Source: Mesorhizobium sp. WSM4306 (GTDB taxonomy: Bacteria > Pseudomonadota > Alphaproteobacteria > Rhizobiales > Rhizobiaceae). Taken from it: a stretch of DNA of 64,000 nucleotides. The translations under genes were made by a program, and so were the position numbers. The stretch lies in NCBI RefSeq assembly GCF_007003975.1, contig NZ_VFTC01000010.1, positions 62,001-126,000 of the forward strand, in the 5' to 3' direction. Within the stretch, counting starts at the first letter, position 1, and each line of letters starts with the position of its first letter. This document shows, in pieces, positions 17,405 to 24,636 of the stretch. Under the pieces are notes generated by a model, which ran no database searches, had not been told where the DNA came from, and was given only the letters and a program-made list of their open reading frames with translations.

Positions 17405-17914
17405 ATGTCCGCGCCGCTCGAACTCCGCAACAGCGTCACCGGAAAGATCTTCCCGGCAATCGGGCCGTTGCTGATCGGCGCGATCTTCGGTTTCGGCGCG
17501 CTGAGCGGGCTGGCGGCGGGCGCCGATGGCGGGCATGTGCTTGTCATCGCGCTGGTGGCGTTCGGCTGCCTTGGGCTCGGCTATGTCATCGCGCGCGGCG
17601 CCTTCGACAGTTCGGTCCAGGTCACCCTGGACAGCCACGGCTTCCGCGATGCTCGCGCCGGCGACGTGCTGGTGCCATGGGCGATGGTGAAGAGCGTGCA
17701 TCTGACCTCCGGCAAGGGTTCGGCGATGCTCAATTTCGAGCTCACGCGGGAGCCGCCCGACGAAATCAAATACGCGCCCGCCAATGCGCTGGACCTAGTG
17801 CTGCCCTTCGGCAGGAACATCGTCCACATGGAAATCTCCTCGCTCGACGTGCGCGGCCAAGACGTGGTCGATGCAGTGAAGAAATTCGCGCCGCATGTGG
17901 TGGTGAGGCGCTGA
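17405..17914 (+). CDS. membrane-anchored protein with a PH-like region, paralogue 1
   Basis: The 169-aa protein has two N-terminal membrane helices (residues about 15-35 and 45-65) and then a soluble beta-rich part (VTLDSHGFRDARAGDVLVPW, then VKSVHLTSGKGSAMLNFEL) that looks like the bacterial PH-like fold in which a conserved Pro-Trp follows the first strands. It shares most residues with the next gene, including the N-terminal MSAP-ELRNS and C-terminal KFAPHVVVRR. Function is unknown. Confidence 0.65.
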   Translation: MSAPLELRNSVTGKIFPAIGPLLIGAIFGFGALSGLAAGADGGHVLVIALVAFGCLGLGYVIARGAFDSSVQVTLDSHGFRDARAGDVLVPWAMVKSVHLTSGKGSAMLNFELTREPPDEIKYAPANALDLVLPFGRNIVHMEISSLDVRGQDVVDAVKKFAPHVVVRR

Positions 17915-17987
17915 TTCTTCCTTCTCACTCAGGCAAGATGGAGGAATCGCTCCGCCCGCCGATGCTCAACACTCGGAAACCACCGAA

Positions 17988-18500
17988 ATGTCCGCGCCGA
18001 TGGAACTCCGCAACAGTCCCACCAACAAGTTCAGTTCCGTCGCCGGGTCGTTGCTGATGGCGGCGATCTTCGGCTTCTACACGCTGAAGGGGCTGGCCGG
18101 CGGCGCCGACGGCGGGCGGGTGTTGCTGGTGGCGCTGCTGGCGCTGGGCTTCCTCGGGCTCGCCGGTTACAGCGCGCGCGGCGCCTTCGACACCTCGGTC
18201 AAGGTGGTGCTCGACGAAAACGGCTTCCGCGATCGCCGCCTCGGCGACGTGCTGGTGCCATGGGACAAGGTTCAGAGCGTGCACCTCTCCTCCCCCGGCA
18301 AGGGCTCGGGAATGGTCAATTTCGAACTGACCGGCGAGCCGCCCGACGAGATCAAATACGCATCGGCCAATGCGCTGAACCGGATCCTGCTCATTGGCGG
18401 GAACACCGTGCACATGGAGATCAACTCGCTCGACATGAGCGGCCAAGACCTTATCGAGGCGGTGAGAAAATTCGCGCCGCATGTGGTCGTGAGGCGGTAG
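17988..18500 (+). CDS. membrane-anchored protein with a PH-like region, paralogue 2
   Basis: This 170-aa protein is a tandem copy of the preceding gene: two membrane helices, DENGFRDRRLGDVLVPWDKV, then GEPPDEIKYASANALN and the same C-terminal KFAPHVVVRR. By eye well over half of the residues are identical. The 73 bases between the copies also resemble the spacer upstream of copy 1 (AAATGTCCGCGCCG at both starts), fitting tandem duplication. Function is unknown. Confidence 0.65.
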   Translation: MSAPMELRNSPTNKFSSVAGSLLMAAIFGFYTLKGLAGGADGGRVLLVALLALGFLGLAGYSARGAFDTSVKVVLDENGFRDRRLGDVLVPWDKVQSVHLSSPGKGSGMVNFELTGEPPDEIKYASANALNRILLIGGNTVHMEINSLDMSGQDLIEAVRKFAPHVVVRR

Positions 18501-18503
18501 GGC

Positions 18504-18708
18504 TCTCCCCCCTTGAGGGGGTTGAGGAGTGGTCCGCGTAGCGGACGGGGAGCCAATTGCTTGGCTTTCCGAGCGACGAAAGCCGGCCGGCCAGAGGGAG
18601 TCGCCTCGCGTCGAGCGCTGGCCTTCCTCAGCGTCAATGAGGTCGAGTCCGGTCGGACCGACCCCCTCTGTCGCCTTTGGCGACATCTCCCCCTCGAGGG
18701 GGGAGATT
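18504..18708. repeat. composite palindromic element, family B copy 3 with a family E insert
   Basis: The outer parts are family B (CTCCCCCCTTGAGGGGG left; CCCCCTCTGTCGCC and CCCTCGAGGGGGGAGAT right). The inner part TCCGCGTAGCGGACGGGGAG and CAATTGCTTGGCTTTCCGAG also occurs, inverted, at 43470-43556. This copy is longer than the others and looks like two elements combined. Confidence 0.65.
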
Positions 18709-18774
18709 ACCCGCTCTACCGCCGCTTCTCCGCTCATGCTCTAGTTCCCGTCTCCGATTCGGAAACCCACCGCC

Positions 18775-19122
18775 ATGCTCCGCCTCACCCTTGCCGCCCT
18801 CATCATCGCCACCCCGGCGCATGCCGCCGATATGGCGTTCTTCGTCAAGAACCTGCGCAAGCAGGCGGTGGCGGTGGAGTTGTTCAGCCGCGACCGCAAG
18901 ATGTCGTGGCCGGGCGGCGACCAGGTGTTTCTGATCGAGCCCAACTCGCAGAAATCGGTGCCGATCTCGTGCTCTCAGGGCGAAAACATCTGCTACGGCG
19001 CCTGGGTCAACGGCAACGATGCGATTTCGGCCGGCGTCGGGCCGGACAATGACCAGCCATGCGATACCTGCTGCTTCATCTGCGTGGAGAAGACGACGGA
19101 GACGATCGATCTGGTGGAGTAG
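18775..19122 (+). CDS. small secreted Cys-rich protein, paralogue 1
   Basis: The 115-aa product has a signal peptide (MLRLTLAALIIATPAHAADM, cleavage after HAA or AHA). The mature part is a probable beta-sandwich with SCSQGENICYGAWVNG and a C-terminal CDTCCFIC cluster. The same Cys spacing recurs in the gene at 20276. The clustered Cys suggest disulfides or metal binding in the periplasm. Function is unknown. Confidence 0.68.
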   Translation: MLRLTLAALIIATPAHAADMAFFVKNLRKQAVAVELFSRDRKMSWPGGDQVFLIEPNSQKSVPISCSQGENICYGAWVNGNDAISAGVGPDNDQPCDTCCFICVEKTTETIDLVE

Positions 19123-19130
19123 CGCCATTT

Positions 19131-19281
19131 ATCTCCCCCCTTGAGGGGGAGATGGCCGCGAAGCGGCCAGAGGGGGTCGTCTCGCGTGGAGCGCCGGCCT
19201 TCTCTGTCGCGGGACGTCGAGCCCGGTCGCACCGACCCCCTCTGTCGCCTTTGGCGACATCTCCCCCTCGAGGGGGGAGAT
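19131..19281. repeat. palindromic intergenic element, family B copy 4
   Basis: ATCTCCCCCCTTGAGGGGGA with GCGGCCAGAGGGGGTCG on the left; GACCCCCTCTGTCGCC and CCCTCGAGGGGGGAGAT on the right. It separates the Cys-rich gene from the CDGSH gene. Confidence 0.75.
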
Positions 19282-19358
19282 CAGCCGCCCCCAAGCGAGC
19301 TTGACGCCCTTGCCGCTACCGCCCTAGCCTCTTGTCACCCACCACGAGGAGAAGCTCC

Positions 19359-19988
19359 ATGGCAGGCACGGTCGAAGGCGAGAAGATCGACGTTTCCTTC
19401 AACGGCAAGCGCTGCATCCATTCGCGCAATTGCGTGCTCGGCAATCCGCATGTTTTCGTGCCCAATGCGCCCGGCGAGTGGATCCACCCCGAGGCGGCGA
19501 GCGTCGAGCAAGTGGTGACGCTGGCCGAAAACTGTCCGTCCGGCGCCATCGGCTACTTCAGGAAGGATGGCGGGCCGCAGGAGAAGCCGCCGATGGTCAA
19601 CACCGTGCGGCTGCGCGAGAACGGGCCGTTGGCCGTCCATGCCGAGATCGTGCTCGGCGGCGAGACCTCCTTTCGCGCCACGCTCTGCCGCTGCGGCGCC
19701 TCGCAAAACAAGCCGTTCTGCGACAACAGCCACATCAAGGCCGGCTTCACAGCCACCGGCGAGCCGCCGCTGAAGGACGCGCCGGCAACGCTGGAGGCGC
19801 GCAACGGCCCGCTGACCATAACGCCAACCACCAACGGGCCATTGAAGGTCGAAGGCAATGCCGAGATCGTCACCGGCACCGGCCACACGATCGACCGCAC
19901 CACCCGCACCTTTCTCTGCCGCTGCGGCCACTCGGCCAACAAGCCGTTTTGCGATGGATCGCATAAACGGGTTGGGTTTGTGGGGTAG
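19359..19988 (+). CDS. CDGSH iron-sulfur protein with an N-terminal ferredoxin-like domain
   Basis: The 209-aa protein begins with a divergent mono-cluster ferredoxin-like domain (CIHSRNCVLGNPHVF ... ENCPSGAIGYF), followed by two CDGSH-type zinc-finger-like sites: LCRCGASQNKPFCDNSH near residue 110 and FLCRCGHSANKPFCDGSH near residue 195. Each C-x-C...C-x3-H set binds a [2Fe-2S] cluster in the family. The first has N instead of G (CDNSH). GAGGAGAAG precedes the ATG at 19359. It probably takes part in redox or Fe-S handling. Confidence 0.9.
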   Translation: MAGTVEGEKIDVSFNGKRCIHSRNCVLGNPHVFVPNAPGEWIHPEAASVEQVVTLAENCPSGAIGYFRKDGGPQEKPPMVNTVRLRENGPLAVHAEIVLGGETSFRATLCRCGASQNKPFCDNSHIKAGFTATGEPPLKDAPATLEARNGPLTITPTTNGPLKVEGNAEIVTGTGHTIDRTTRTFLCRCGHSANKPFCDGSHKRVGFVG

Positions 19989-19998
19989 CGGAAGATAA

Positions 19999-20150
19999 TC
20001 TCCCCCCTTGAGGGGGAGATGTCGCCGCAGGCGACAGAGGGGGTCGCCTCGCGTGAAGCGCCGACGACGTCTCGGCGCAGAGCACGTCGGCGCTTCATGC
20101 GCAAGGACCCCCTCTGGCCTGCCGGCCATCTCCCCCTCAAGGGGGGAGAT
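19999..20150. repeat. palindromic intergenic element, family B copy 5
   Basis: ATCTCCCCCCTTGAGGGGGA and GCGACAGAGGGGGTCG left; GACCCCCTCTGGCCTGCC and CCCTCAAGGGGGGAGAT right. It separates the CDGSH gene from the second Cys-rich gene. Confidence 0.75.
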
Positions 20151-20275
20151 CAGCAGTTTCGCCGCCTTCGCCAATCACCCCAAAATCAGTCAGGGACTGC
20201 CCTTCAATGTCACCCCGCATCATGCCATGCTCGCCCTCTCGGCCGAGGGGGCCGATTCTCAATCCGGGGAACGTC

Positions 20276-20647
20276 ATGTCTTTCACCATCACCCGCCGCA
20301 TCGTCGTTGCATTCTCGCTTGCCGCTCTGCTGGCGCCATCGGCCTATGCCGCCGATATCACCTTTGCCGTCAAGAACAGCCATCCCAACGCCATGCGCCT
20401 CGAGCTCTATAGCCAGGACCGCGACTATGTCTGGCCGGGCAACGACAAGGATTTTTATCTCGACGATGGCGAGACCAAGCAGATCCCGATCTCGTGCAAC
20501 GAGGGCGAGTCCATCTGCTACGGCGCCTGGGTAGACGGCGACGAGGAAACCTATTGGGGCGTCGGCCCCAACAACAAGGAAAAATGCGAAGACTGCTGCT
20601 ACACCTGCAGCGGCGGCGAGACCGAAGAGATTGAACTGGTGCCGTAG
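20276..20647 (+). CDS. small secreted Cys-rich protein, paralogue 2
   Basis: The 123-aa product has a signal peptide ending in SAYA-AD and a mature part similar to the 18775 gene (DITFAVKNSHPNAMRLELYS, SCNEGESICYGAWVDG, then CEDCCYTC near the C-terminus). The ATG at 20276 is chosen because a GGGGA ribosome site precedes it and the signal peptide begins there. Both proteins keep all clustered Cys, so the cluster is probably functional. Function is unknown. Confidence 0.68.
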   Translation: MSFTITRRIVVAFSLAALLAPSAYAADITFAVKNSHPNAMRLELYSQDRDYVWPGNDKDFYLDDGETKQIPISCNEGESICYGAWVDGDEETYWGVGPNNKEKCEDCCYTCSGGETEEIELVP

Positions 20648-20681
20648 GGCGGCGGGCGCGGCTGCCGTTCCAGCTTGGGTT

Positions 20682-20815
20682 CCTCGCCCCCACGAAGTGG
20701 GGGAGAGGTGGATCGGCGAAGCCGAGACGGAGAGGGGGCTGCGCCCTACGAAAAGGCCCCTCTCCGTCCGCTTCGCGGCCACCTCTCCCCCGCTTTGCGG
20801 GGGCGAGGAACCCAA
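20682..20815. repeat. palindromic intergenic element, family D
   Basis: TTGGGTTCCTCGCCCCCACG and AGTGGGGGAGAGGTGG on the left answer CCACCTCTCCCCCGCTT and GGGGGCGAGGAACCCAA on the right, with inner arms GAGACGGAGAGGGG / CCCCTCTCCGTCCG. A long near-perfect palindrome with no coding potential. Confidence 0.75.
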
Positions 20816-20955
20816 GTTCTGTTAGGCCCGTTAGACAGCCGCCGACATCTCACAACCGCCCGGCCGGGGGCCCGTTGCCTTCGGCAACTCCCCGGCGTTC
20901 GAGCCCTTTCATCGTGCCACCGGCACGATGAATTCGCCTTCGGCGAACCGGGCTC

Positions 20956-21276
20956 TCACCCCAGCAGCGCCCTTTGCCGCTTCGACCCACCCGCCTTGCG
21001 CCAGGCGTTGAACCTGTGCGTGGCGGCGGCAAACGAGATCTTCATCTGCTGGGCGACCGAATAGCGTGACTTGCCTTCGTCGAACATGCGGTAGCAGCAC
21101 TCGACGCCCTCCTCGGTCAGCTTGCCGTCGGGAGCCTTGTTGTGCGGATTGGCGGGGTCGAATTTTTCGACCTGCTGTTCGACCAGGCCTTTCAGCCGCT
21201 GCAGGTCGGCCTCGATGCTGGCGATGAGATCGAGGACGGGTTTGGGGTCGAAATGGTCGTGCGGCTTTGCCGTCAT
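20956..21276 (-). CDS. small conserved protein with a possible helix-turn-helix
   Basis: The 106-aa product has an N-terminal amphipathic helix (DLIASIEADLQRLKGLVEQQVEKF) and a C-terminal region with Ser-Val-Ala-Gln-Gln and AAATHRFNAWRKAGG that could be a helix-turn-helix (GKSRYSVAQQMKISFAAATHRF). I do not recognise a named family. Immediately upstream lies a perfect 14-base palindrome (21308-21321) placed where a promoter or operator would be, and mbfA diverges from the same interval. Confidence 0.6.
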   Translation of the reverse strand: MTAKPHDHFDPKPVLDLIASIEADLQRLKGLVEQQVEKFDPANPHNKAPDGKLTEEGVECCYRMFDEGKSRYSVAQQMKISFAAATHRFNAWRKAGGSKRQRALLG

Positions 21277-21307
21277 CTCCAGGGGTTCCTTTCGATTTGC
21301 GTGTTAC

Positions 21308-21321
21308 CGCCTATATAGGCG
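21308..21321. promoter_or_regulatory. perfect 14-bp palindrome, possible operator
   Basis: CGCCTATATAGGCG is its own reverse complement. It lies 31 bases upstream of the minus-strand HTH-like gene and about 120 bases upstream of mbfA. The central TATATA could double as a promoter -10. Confidence 0.4.
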
Positions 21322-21409
21322 AACATTCGCTAATAATGAAGGGCGCGGGCAGGCGCGGTGCTTCAACACTTGTTGACCGGCGATTGACCGGAGCGGCCGC
21401 AGCCCCTAG

Positions 21410-21426
21410 TTTAGAATTATTCTAAA
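21410..21426. promoter_or_regulatory. iron-control element (Irr box) upstream of mbfA
   Basis: TTTAGAATTATTCTAAA is a perfect 7-3-7 inverted repeat matching the ICE consensus bound by the rhizobial iron regulator Irr. It lies 16 bases before the mbfA ATG (21443), a position suited to repression. In Bradyrhizobium and Agrobacterium, mbfA is known to be repressed by Irr at low iron. Confidence 0.82.
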
Positions 21427-21442
21427 CTTGGGTGAATTTATC

Positions 21443-22426
21443 ATGCTTTCCCGTGTCTTCGGTTTCGGCCGCCGTTCCTTCGAATCGCTGTCGGAACAGG
21501 AAATCCTGGCGCTGGCGATTTCGTCGGAGGAAGATGACGGGCGCATCTACCGCGCCTATGCCGAGGGACTGGCCGAAAGCTTTCCGCAATCGGCAAAAGT
21601 GTTCGAGGCGATGGCGCTCGAGGAAGACGGGCATCGCGATTCCCTGATCGAGCTTTACCGCAAGCGTTTCGGCGAGCGCATTCCGCTGCTGCGACGCGAA
21701 CATGTAAAGGGTTATTACGAGCGCAAGCCCGACTGGCTGGTGCGGCCGCTGGGCGTCGAACATGTTCGGCGCCAAGCCGAAGAGATGGAGCGGCAGGCCT
21801 ATCGTTTCTATGTCGAGGCGGCCAAGCGCACCAGCGACGCTTCGACCCGAAAGCTGCTCGGCGAGCTGGCCGCTGCCGAACAGAGCCATGAGAATTCAGC
21901 GCATCGGCTGGAGCAGAAACTTGTGCCGGGCGAGGTGAAGGACGAAGAGGCAAATGCGGAGCAGCGCCAGTTCATCCTGACCTACGTGCAGCCGGGGCTG
22001 GCCGGGCTGATGGACGGCTCGGTGTCGACGCTGGCGCCGATCTTTGCCGCAGCGTTTGCCACGCATGACACCTGGCAGACGCTGCTGGTCGGCCTTGCCG
22101 CCTCGATCGGCGCCGGCATTTCGATGGGCTTCACCGAAGTCGCTTCCGACGACGGCAAACTGTCGGGTCGCGGCTCGCCGATCAAGCGGGGGCTGACCGT
22201 CGGCATCATGACGACACTGGGCGGGCTCGGCCACGCGCTGCCCTATCTCATCCCGCATTTCTGGACGGCAACGGCGGTGGCGGCCGTGGTGGTGTTCTTC
22301 GAACTGTGGACGATCGCCTTCGTCCAGAACCGCTACATGCAGACACCGTTTCTGCGCGCGGCGTTTCAGGTGGTGCTGGGCGGCGCGCTGGTGTTCGCGG
22401 CGGGGGTGCTGATCGGGAATGCCTAG
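21443..22426 (+). CDS. mbfA: membrane-bound ferritin MbfA: ferritin-like domain fused to a VIT1/CCC1 transporter
   Basis: The 327-aa protein has an N-terminal ferritin-like (erythrin-vacuolar) domain with the diiron Glu motifs (SEEDDGRIYRAYAE, MALEEDGHRDSL, AEEMERQAYRFYVE, ELAAAEQSHE) and a C-terminal VIT1/CCC1-type domain with about five helices (DGSVSTLAPIFAAAF, GAGISMGFTEVASDDG). MbfA exports iron from the cytosol and protects against iron plus peroxide. ATG 21443 is preferred to the TTG at 21428, which touches the Irr box. Expression should rise at high iron through loss of Irr binding. Confidence 0.92.
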   Translation: MLSRVFGFGRRSFESLSEQEILALAISSEEDDGRIYRAYAEGLAESFPQSAKVFEAMALEEDGHRDSLIELYRKRFGERIPLLRREHVKGYYERKPDWLVRPLGVEHVRRQAEEMERQAYRFYVEAAKRTSDASTRKLLGELAAAEQSHENSAHRLEQKLVPGEVKDEEANAEQRQFILTYVQPGLAGLMDGSVSTLAPIFAAAFATHDTWQTLLVGLAASIGAGISMGFTEVASDDGKLSGRGSPIKRGLTVGIMTTLGGLGHALPYLIPHFWTATAVAAVVVFFELWTIAFVQNRYMQTPFLRAAFQVVLGGALVFAAGVLIGNA

Positions 22427-22442
22427 GTGGACGAAAAGTCGG

Positions 22443-22618
22443 CGCTGCCCCTCATCTGCCTGCCGGCATCTTCTCCCCGTAAACGGGGAGAAGGGGGCTA
22501 TCGCGAATTTCGGCACTTGTTCTGCGCCGTTGGCGATTGGCGAAACCATTTGCAACAGCGTCTTTCTCCCCGTCACTATACGGGGAGAAATGTGCGGCAG
22601 GACAATGAGGGGCGGCGC
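22443..22618. repeat. palindromic intergenic element, family C copy 2
   Basis: GCCCCTCATCTGCCTGCCGG and TTCTCCCCGTAAACGGGGAG on the left are answered by CCCCGTCACTATACGGGGAG and GCGGCAGGACAATGAGGGGC on the right. Same family as 9899-10075. Confidence 0.72.
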
Positions 22619-22660
22619 GATGGTCGACGGTTATGAACCCCGTCCGACATCGTCACTGCT

Positions 22661-23005
22661 CTATCCATTCACCGCCCGGCTATCCGCCGGCGCTTCGTCT
22701 CTCTCAGTCAGCCCATAATCCCGCACCACATGCGCGATGCGCAACCGGTAGCCGGCAAAGATTCCGCCACGGCCGGCTTTTTGCGCCTGCCGGTGCTCCT
22801 CGGTGTTGCGCCAGGCTTTCACCGCTTCCTCGTCGCGCCAGAACGACAACGACAGGATGCGGTTCGGGTCGACCAGGCTCTGAAACCGCTCGATCGAGAT
22901 GAAACCGTCGATACCGTCGAGCAGCGGCCTGAGCTCCGCGGCGATGCCAAGATAGGCATCGCGCTTTCCCTCCGCCGGTTGCACCTCGAAAATGACTGCG
23001 ATCAT
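22661..23005 (-). CDS. antibiotic biosynthesis monooxygenase (ABM) domain protein
   Basis: The 114-aa protein opens MIAVIFEVQPAEGKRDAYLG and contains GFISIERFQSLVDPNRILSLSFWRDEEAVKAWRNTEEHRQAQ (diagnostic piece: LSLSFWRDEEAVKAWR). This is the dimeric alpha-beta barrel ABM fold, which covers cofactor-free monooxygenases and heme-degrading enzymes; no heme-ligand set is obvious. It overlaps the NIPSNAP gene by 4 bases and is translated after it. Confidence 0.88.
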   Translation of the reverse strand: MIAVIFEVQPAEGKRDAYLGIAAELRPLLDGIDGFISIERFQSLVDPNRILSLSFWRDEEAVKAWRNTEEHRQAQKAGRGGIFAGYRLRIAHVVRDYGLTERDEAPADSRAVNG

Positions 23006-23358
23006 GCTTCCTCCTTGACCGCGGTCTGGAACAGCTGCCGCGGTCCATGCGGCCCGGACACCAGCTTCAGGAAGATGCGGTCTTCTTTCAAGATGAACTT
23101 TTCGCGGCGGGCGAATTCGTAATTGGCCTTGCCGGCGGGATCGGCGGCGAGCCGGGCGCGATAGGCTTCGTAGGCGGCCAGGTTGTCGATGTTGTAGGCG
23201 GCGTAGGCCGTGGTGGCCGAGCCCTCATGCGGGGCGTAGTAGCCGATCAGGTCGGCGCCGCAGCGCGGGATCGCCTGGCCCCAGGCCTTGGCATATTGCT
23301 CGAACGCCGCCTTGCCGAACGGGTCGATCTCGTAGCGGATGAAGCAGGTGATGGTCAT
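23002..23358 (-). CDS. NIPSNAP family protein
   Basis: The 118-aa protein begins MTITCFIRYEIDPFGKAAFE and has the NIPSNAP features QYAKAWGQAIPRCGADLIGYYAPHEG (piece: GADLIGYYAPHEG) and FILKEDRIFLKLV. It is a dimeric alpha-beta barrel related to ABM proteins. The tight overlap with the ABM gene suggests they act together, perhaps on the same small molecule. Function is unknown. Confidence 0.85.
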   Translation of the reverse strand: MTITCFIRYEIDPFGKAAFEQYAKAWGQAIPRCGADLIGYYAPHEGSATTAYAAYNIDNLAAYEAYRARLAADPAGKANYEFARREKFILKEDRIFLKLVSGPHGPRQLFQTAVKEEA

Positions 23359-23444
23359 GTCGGTCTCCTTGGGTTTCTGCGTGGATGGTTCGAGCGGCGT
23401 CGAAACGTTGTGCCGCCGGGCCTGCTAAGCAAAAGTGCTGGCGG

Positions 23445-23648
23445 TCAGGCCTGCCAGAAGGATTTCGCGCACTCGCGGCGCACATCCTCCCGGGTCAGGC
23501 CGAGATCGCGCAGCAAATGGTCGTCGATCTCGTCGAGGTTGAGCCGCTGCAGATGGCGGTCGTACCAGCGGGCGAGCAGCCGCCGATGCAGCCAGGTGAC
23601 GAACGGGAACGGCTGGCGGCTGGCGAGTGGGGCGGAAGCGGTTGGCAT
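23445..23648 (-). CDS. DUF1127 small protein
   Basis: The 67-aa basic protein ends with WYDRHLQRLNLDEIDDHLLRDLGLTREDVRRE (diagnostic: DDHLLRDLGLTREDV), the DUF1127 motif. In alphaproteobacteria such proteins act in RNA turnover, phosphate or carbon control. The start at 23648 (MPTASAP) is used because AAGGAGA lies 5 bases upstream; the upstream ATG at 23675 would place that site inside the gene. It is divergent from the ArsR-like gene. Confidence 0.85.
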   Translation of the reverse strand: MPTASAPLASRQPFPFVTWLHRRLLARWYDRHLQRLNLDEIDDHLLRDLGLTREDVRRECAKSFWQA

Positions 23649-23716
23649 GGCGTTCTCCTTGATCTCAGCCGACATTAGTGATTATCTCGCAAGAATGCTT
23701 CGATGGAGACCGAACT

Positions 23717-24391
23717 ATGCGTGAAGGACCAGACATCGCTCGCATCGCCAGCCTGGTCGGCGATCCGGCGCGAGCAAACATGCTGAATGCGCTGATGGGC
23801 GGCACGGCTTTGACGGCAAGCGAACTGGCGCTGGAGGCCGGCGTGTCGCTGCCGACGGCGTCGTCGCATCTGTCCAAATTGATGGAGGGCGGGCTTTTGA
23901 CTTTGGCCAGCCAGGGCCGGCATCGCTATTACGGCCTCGCCGGGCCGCAGGTGGCGGGCATGATCGAAGCGATCACGGGCGTGGCGGAGGCGGTCGGCCC
24001 CAAGCGCGTGCGGCCGGGGCCGCGCGACGGCGCGATGCGCGTTGCCCGCGTCTGCTATGACCACCTCGCCGGCGAGCAGGCCGTGGCGATGCTGGACCGG
24101 CTTGTGGCGCGCGACATTCTTTTGCGCAACGACAACGAGATCCGGCTCGGGCCGTCGGCGGCCTCGCATTTTTCGGCCATCGGCATCGATGTCGGCGCCA
24201 AGCCGCGCCGCCCGGTGTGCCGCGCCTGCCTCGACTGGAGCGTGCGCCGCTCGCACCTCGCGGGAACGCTGGGCGCGGCGATCCTCGACAAGATCCTGGC
24301 GGAGAAATGGGCAAGGCGGGAGAAGGACAGTCGGGCCGTGGTGTTTTCACCGCCGGGGAAACAGGCTTTTGAGCGGGTGTTTTTGGGGTGA
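23717..24391 (+). CDS. ArsR-type winged-helix regulator with a C-terminal extension
   Basis: The 224-aa protein has an N-terminal winged helix (ARIASLVGDPARANMLNALM, LTASELALEAGVSLPTASSHLSKLMEGGLLTLASQGRHRYYGL). The C-terminal 120 residues hold CRACLDWSVRRSHLAGTLGAAIL, typical of larger ArsR-family proteins found beside oxidoreductase genes. The metal-binding ELCVCDL motif is absent, so it probably senses something else. It is divergent from DUF1127 and may control the neighbouring ABM/NIPSNAP genes, as an inference from distance. Confidence 0.85.
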   Translation: MREGPDIARIASLVGDPARANMLNALMGGTALTASELALEAGVSLPTASSHLSKLMEGGLLTLASQGRHRYYGLAGPQVAGMIEAITGVAEAVGPKRVRPGPRDGAMRVARVCYDHLAGEQAVAMLDRLVARDILLRNDNEIRLGPSAASHFSAIGIDVGAKPRRPVCRACLDWSVRRSHLAGTLGAAILDKILAEKWARREKDSRAVVFSPPGKQAFERVFLG

Positions 24392-24411
24392 AGGTTTGGC
24401 GCTGCCACTCC

Positions 24412-24628
24412 GCCTTCGTCATCCACGGGCGGAGCAAGGAGCGCAGCGACGCAGCGCAGACCCGAGGATCCATGCCGTGACCTTCGTGCGCCGCAACGAT
24501 GCAGAACCTCGGAAACCAGTGAGAAGACCGCCATTTCTGAGCCGCCGTGCGCTTCGTCAAACGTCACGGAATGGATCCTAGGGTCTGCGCTCCGCTTCGC
24601 GTCGCTACGCCCTAGGATGACGAAGGCT
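24412..24628. repeat. palindromic intergenic element, family A copy 2
   Basis: CCTTCGTCATCCACGGGCGG and GAGGATCCATGCCGTGAC on the left mirror GTCACGGAATGGATCC and CCTAGGATGACGAAGG on the right. It fills the gap between the ArsR-like gene and ligD. Confidence 0.72.
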
Positions 24629-24636
24629 GGGGGGCC

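Noticed and set aside
18504..20150. Repeated GC-rich blocks as a CRISPR array
   Set aside because: The repeats are 150-200 bases, inverted within themselves and separated by genes; no short regular repeats and spacers, no cas genes.
23047..23724. 225-codon + strand ORF
   Set aside because: Antisense to NIPSNAP, ABM and DUF1127 genes, which are recognised families with good starts.
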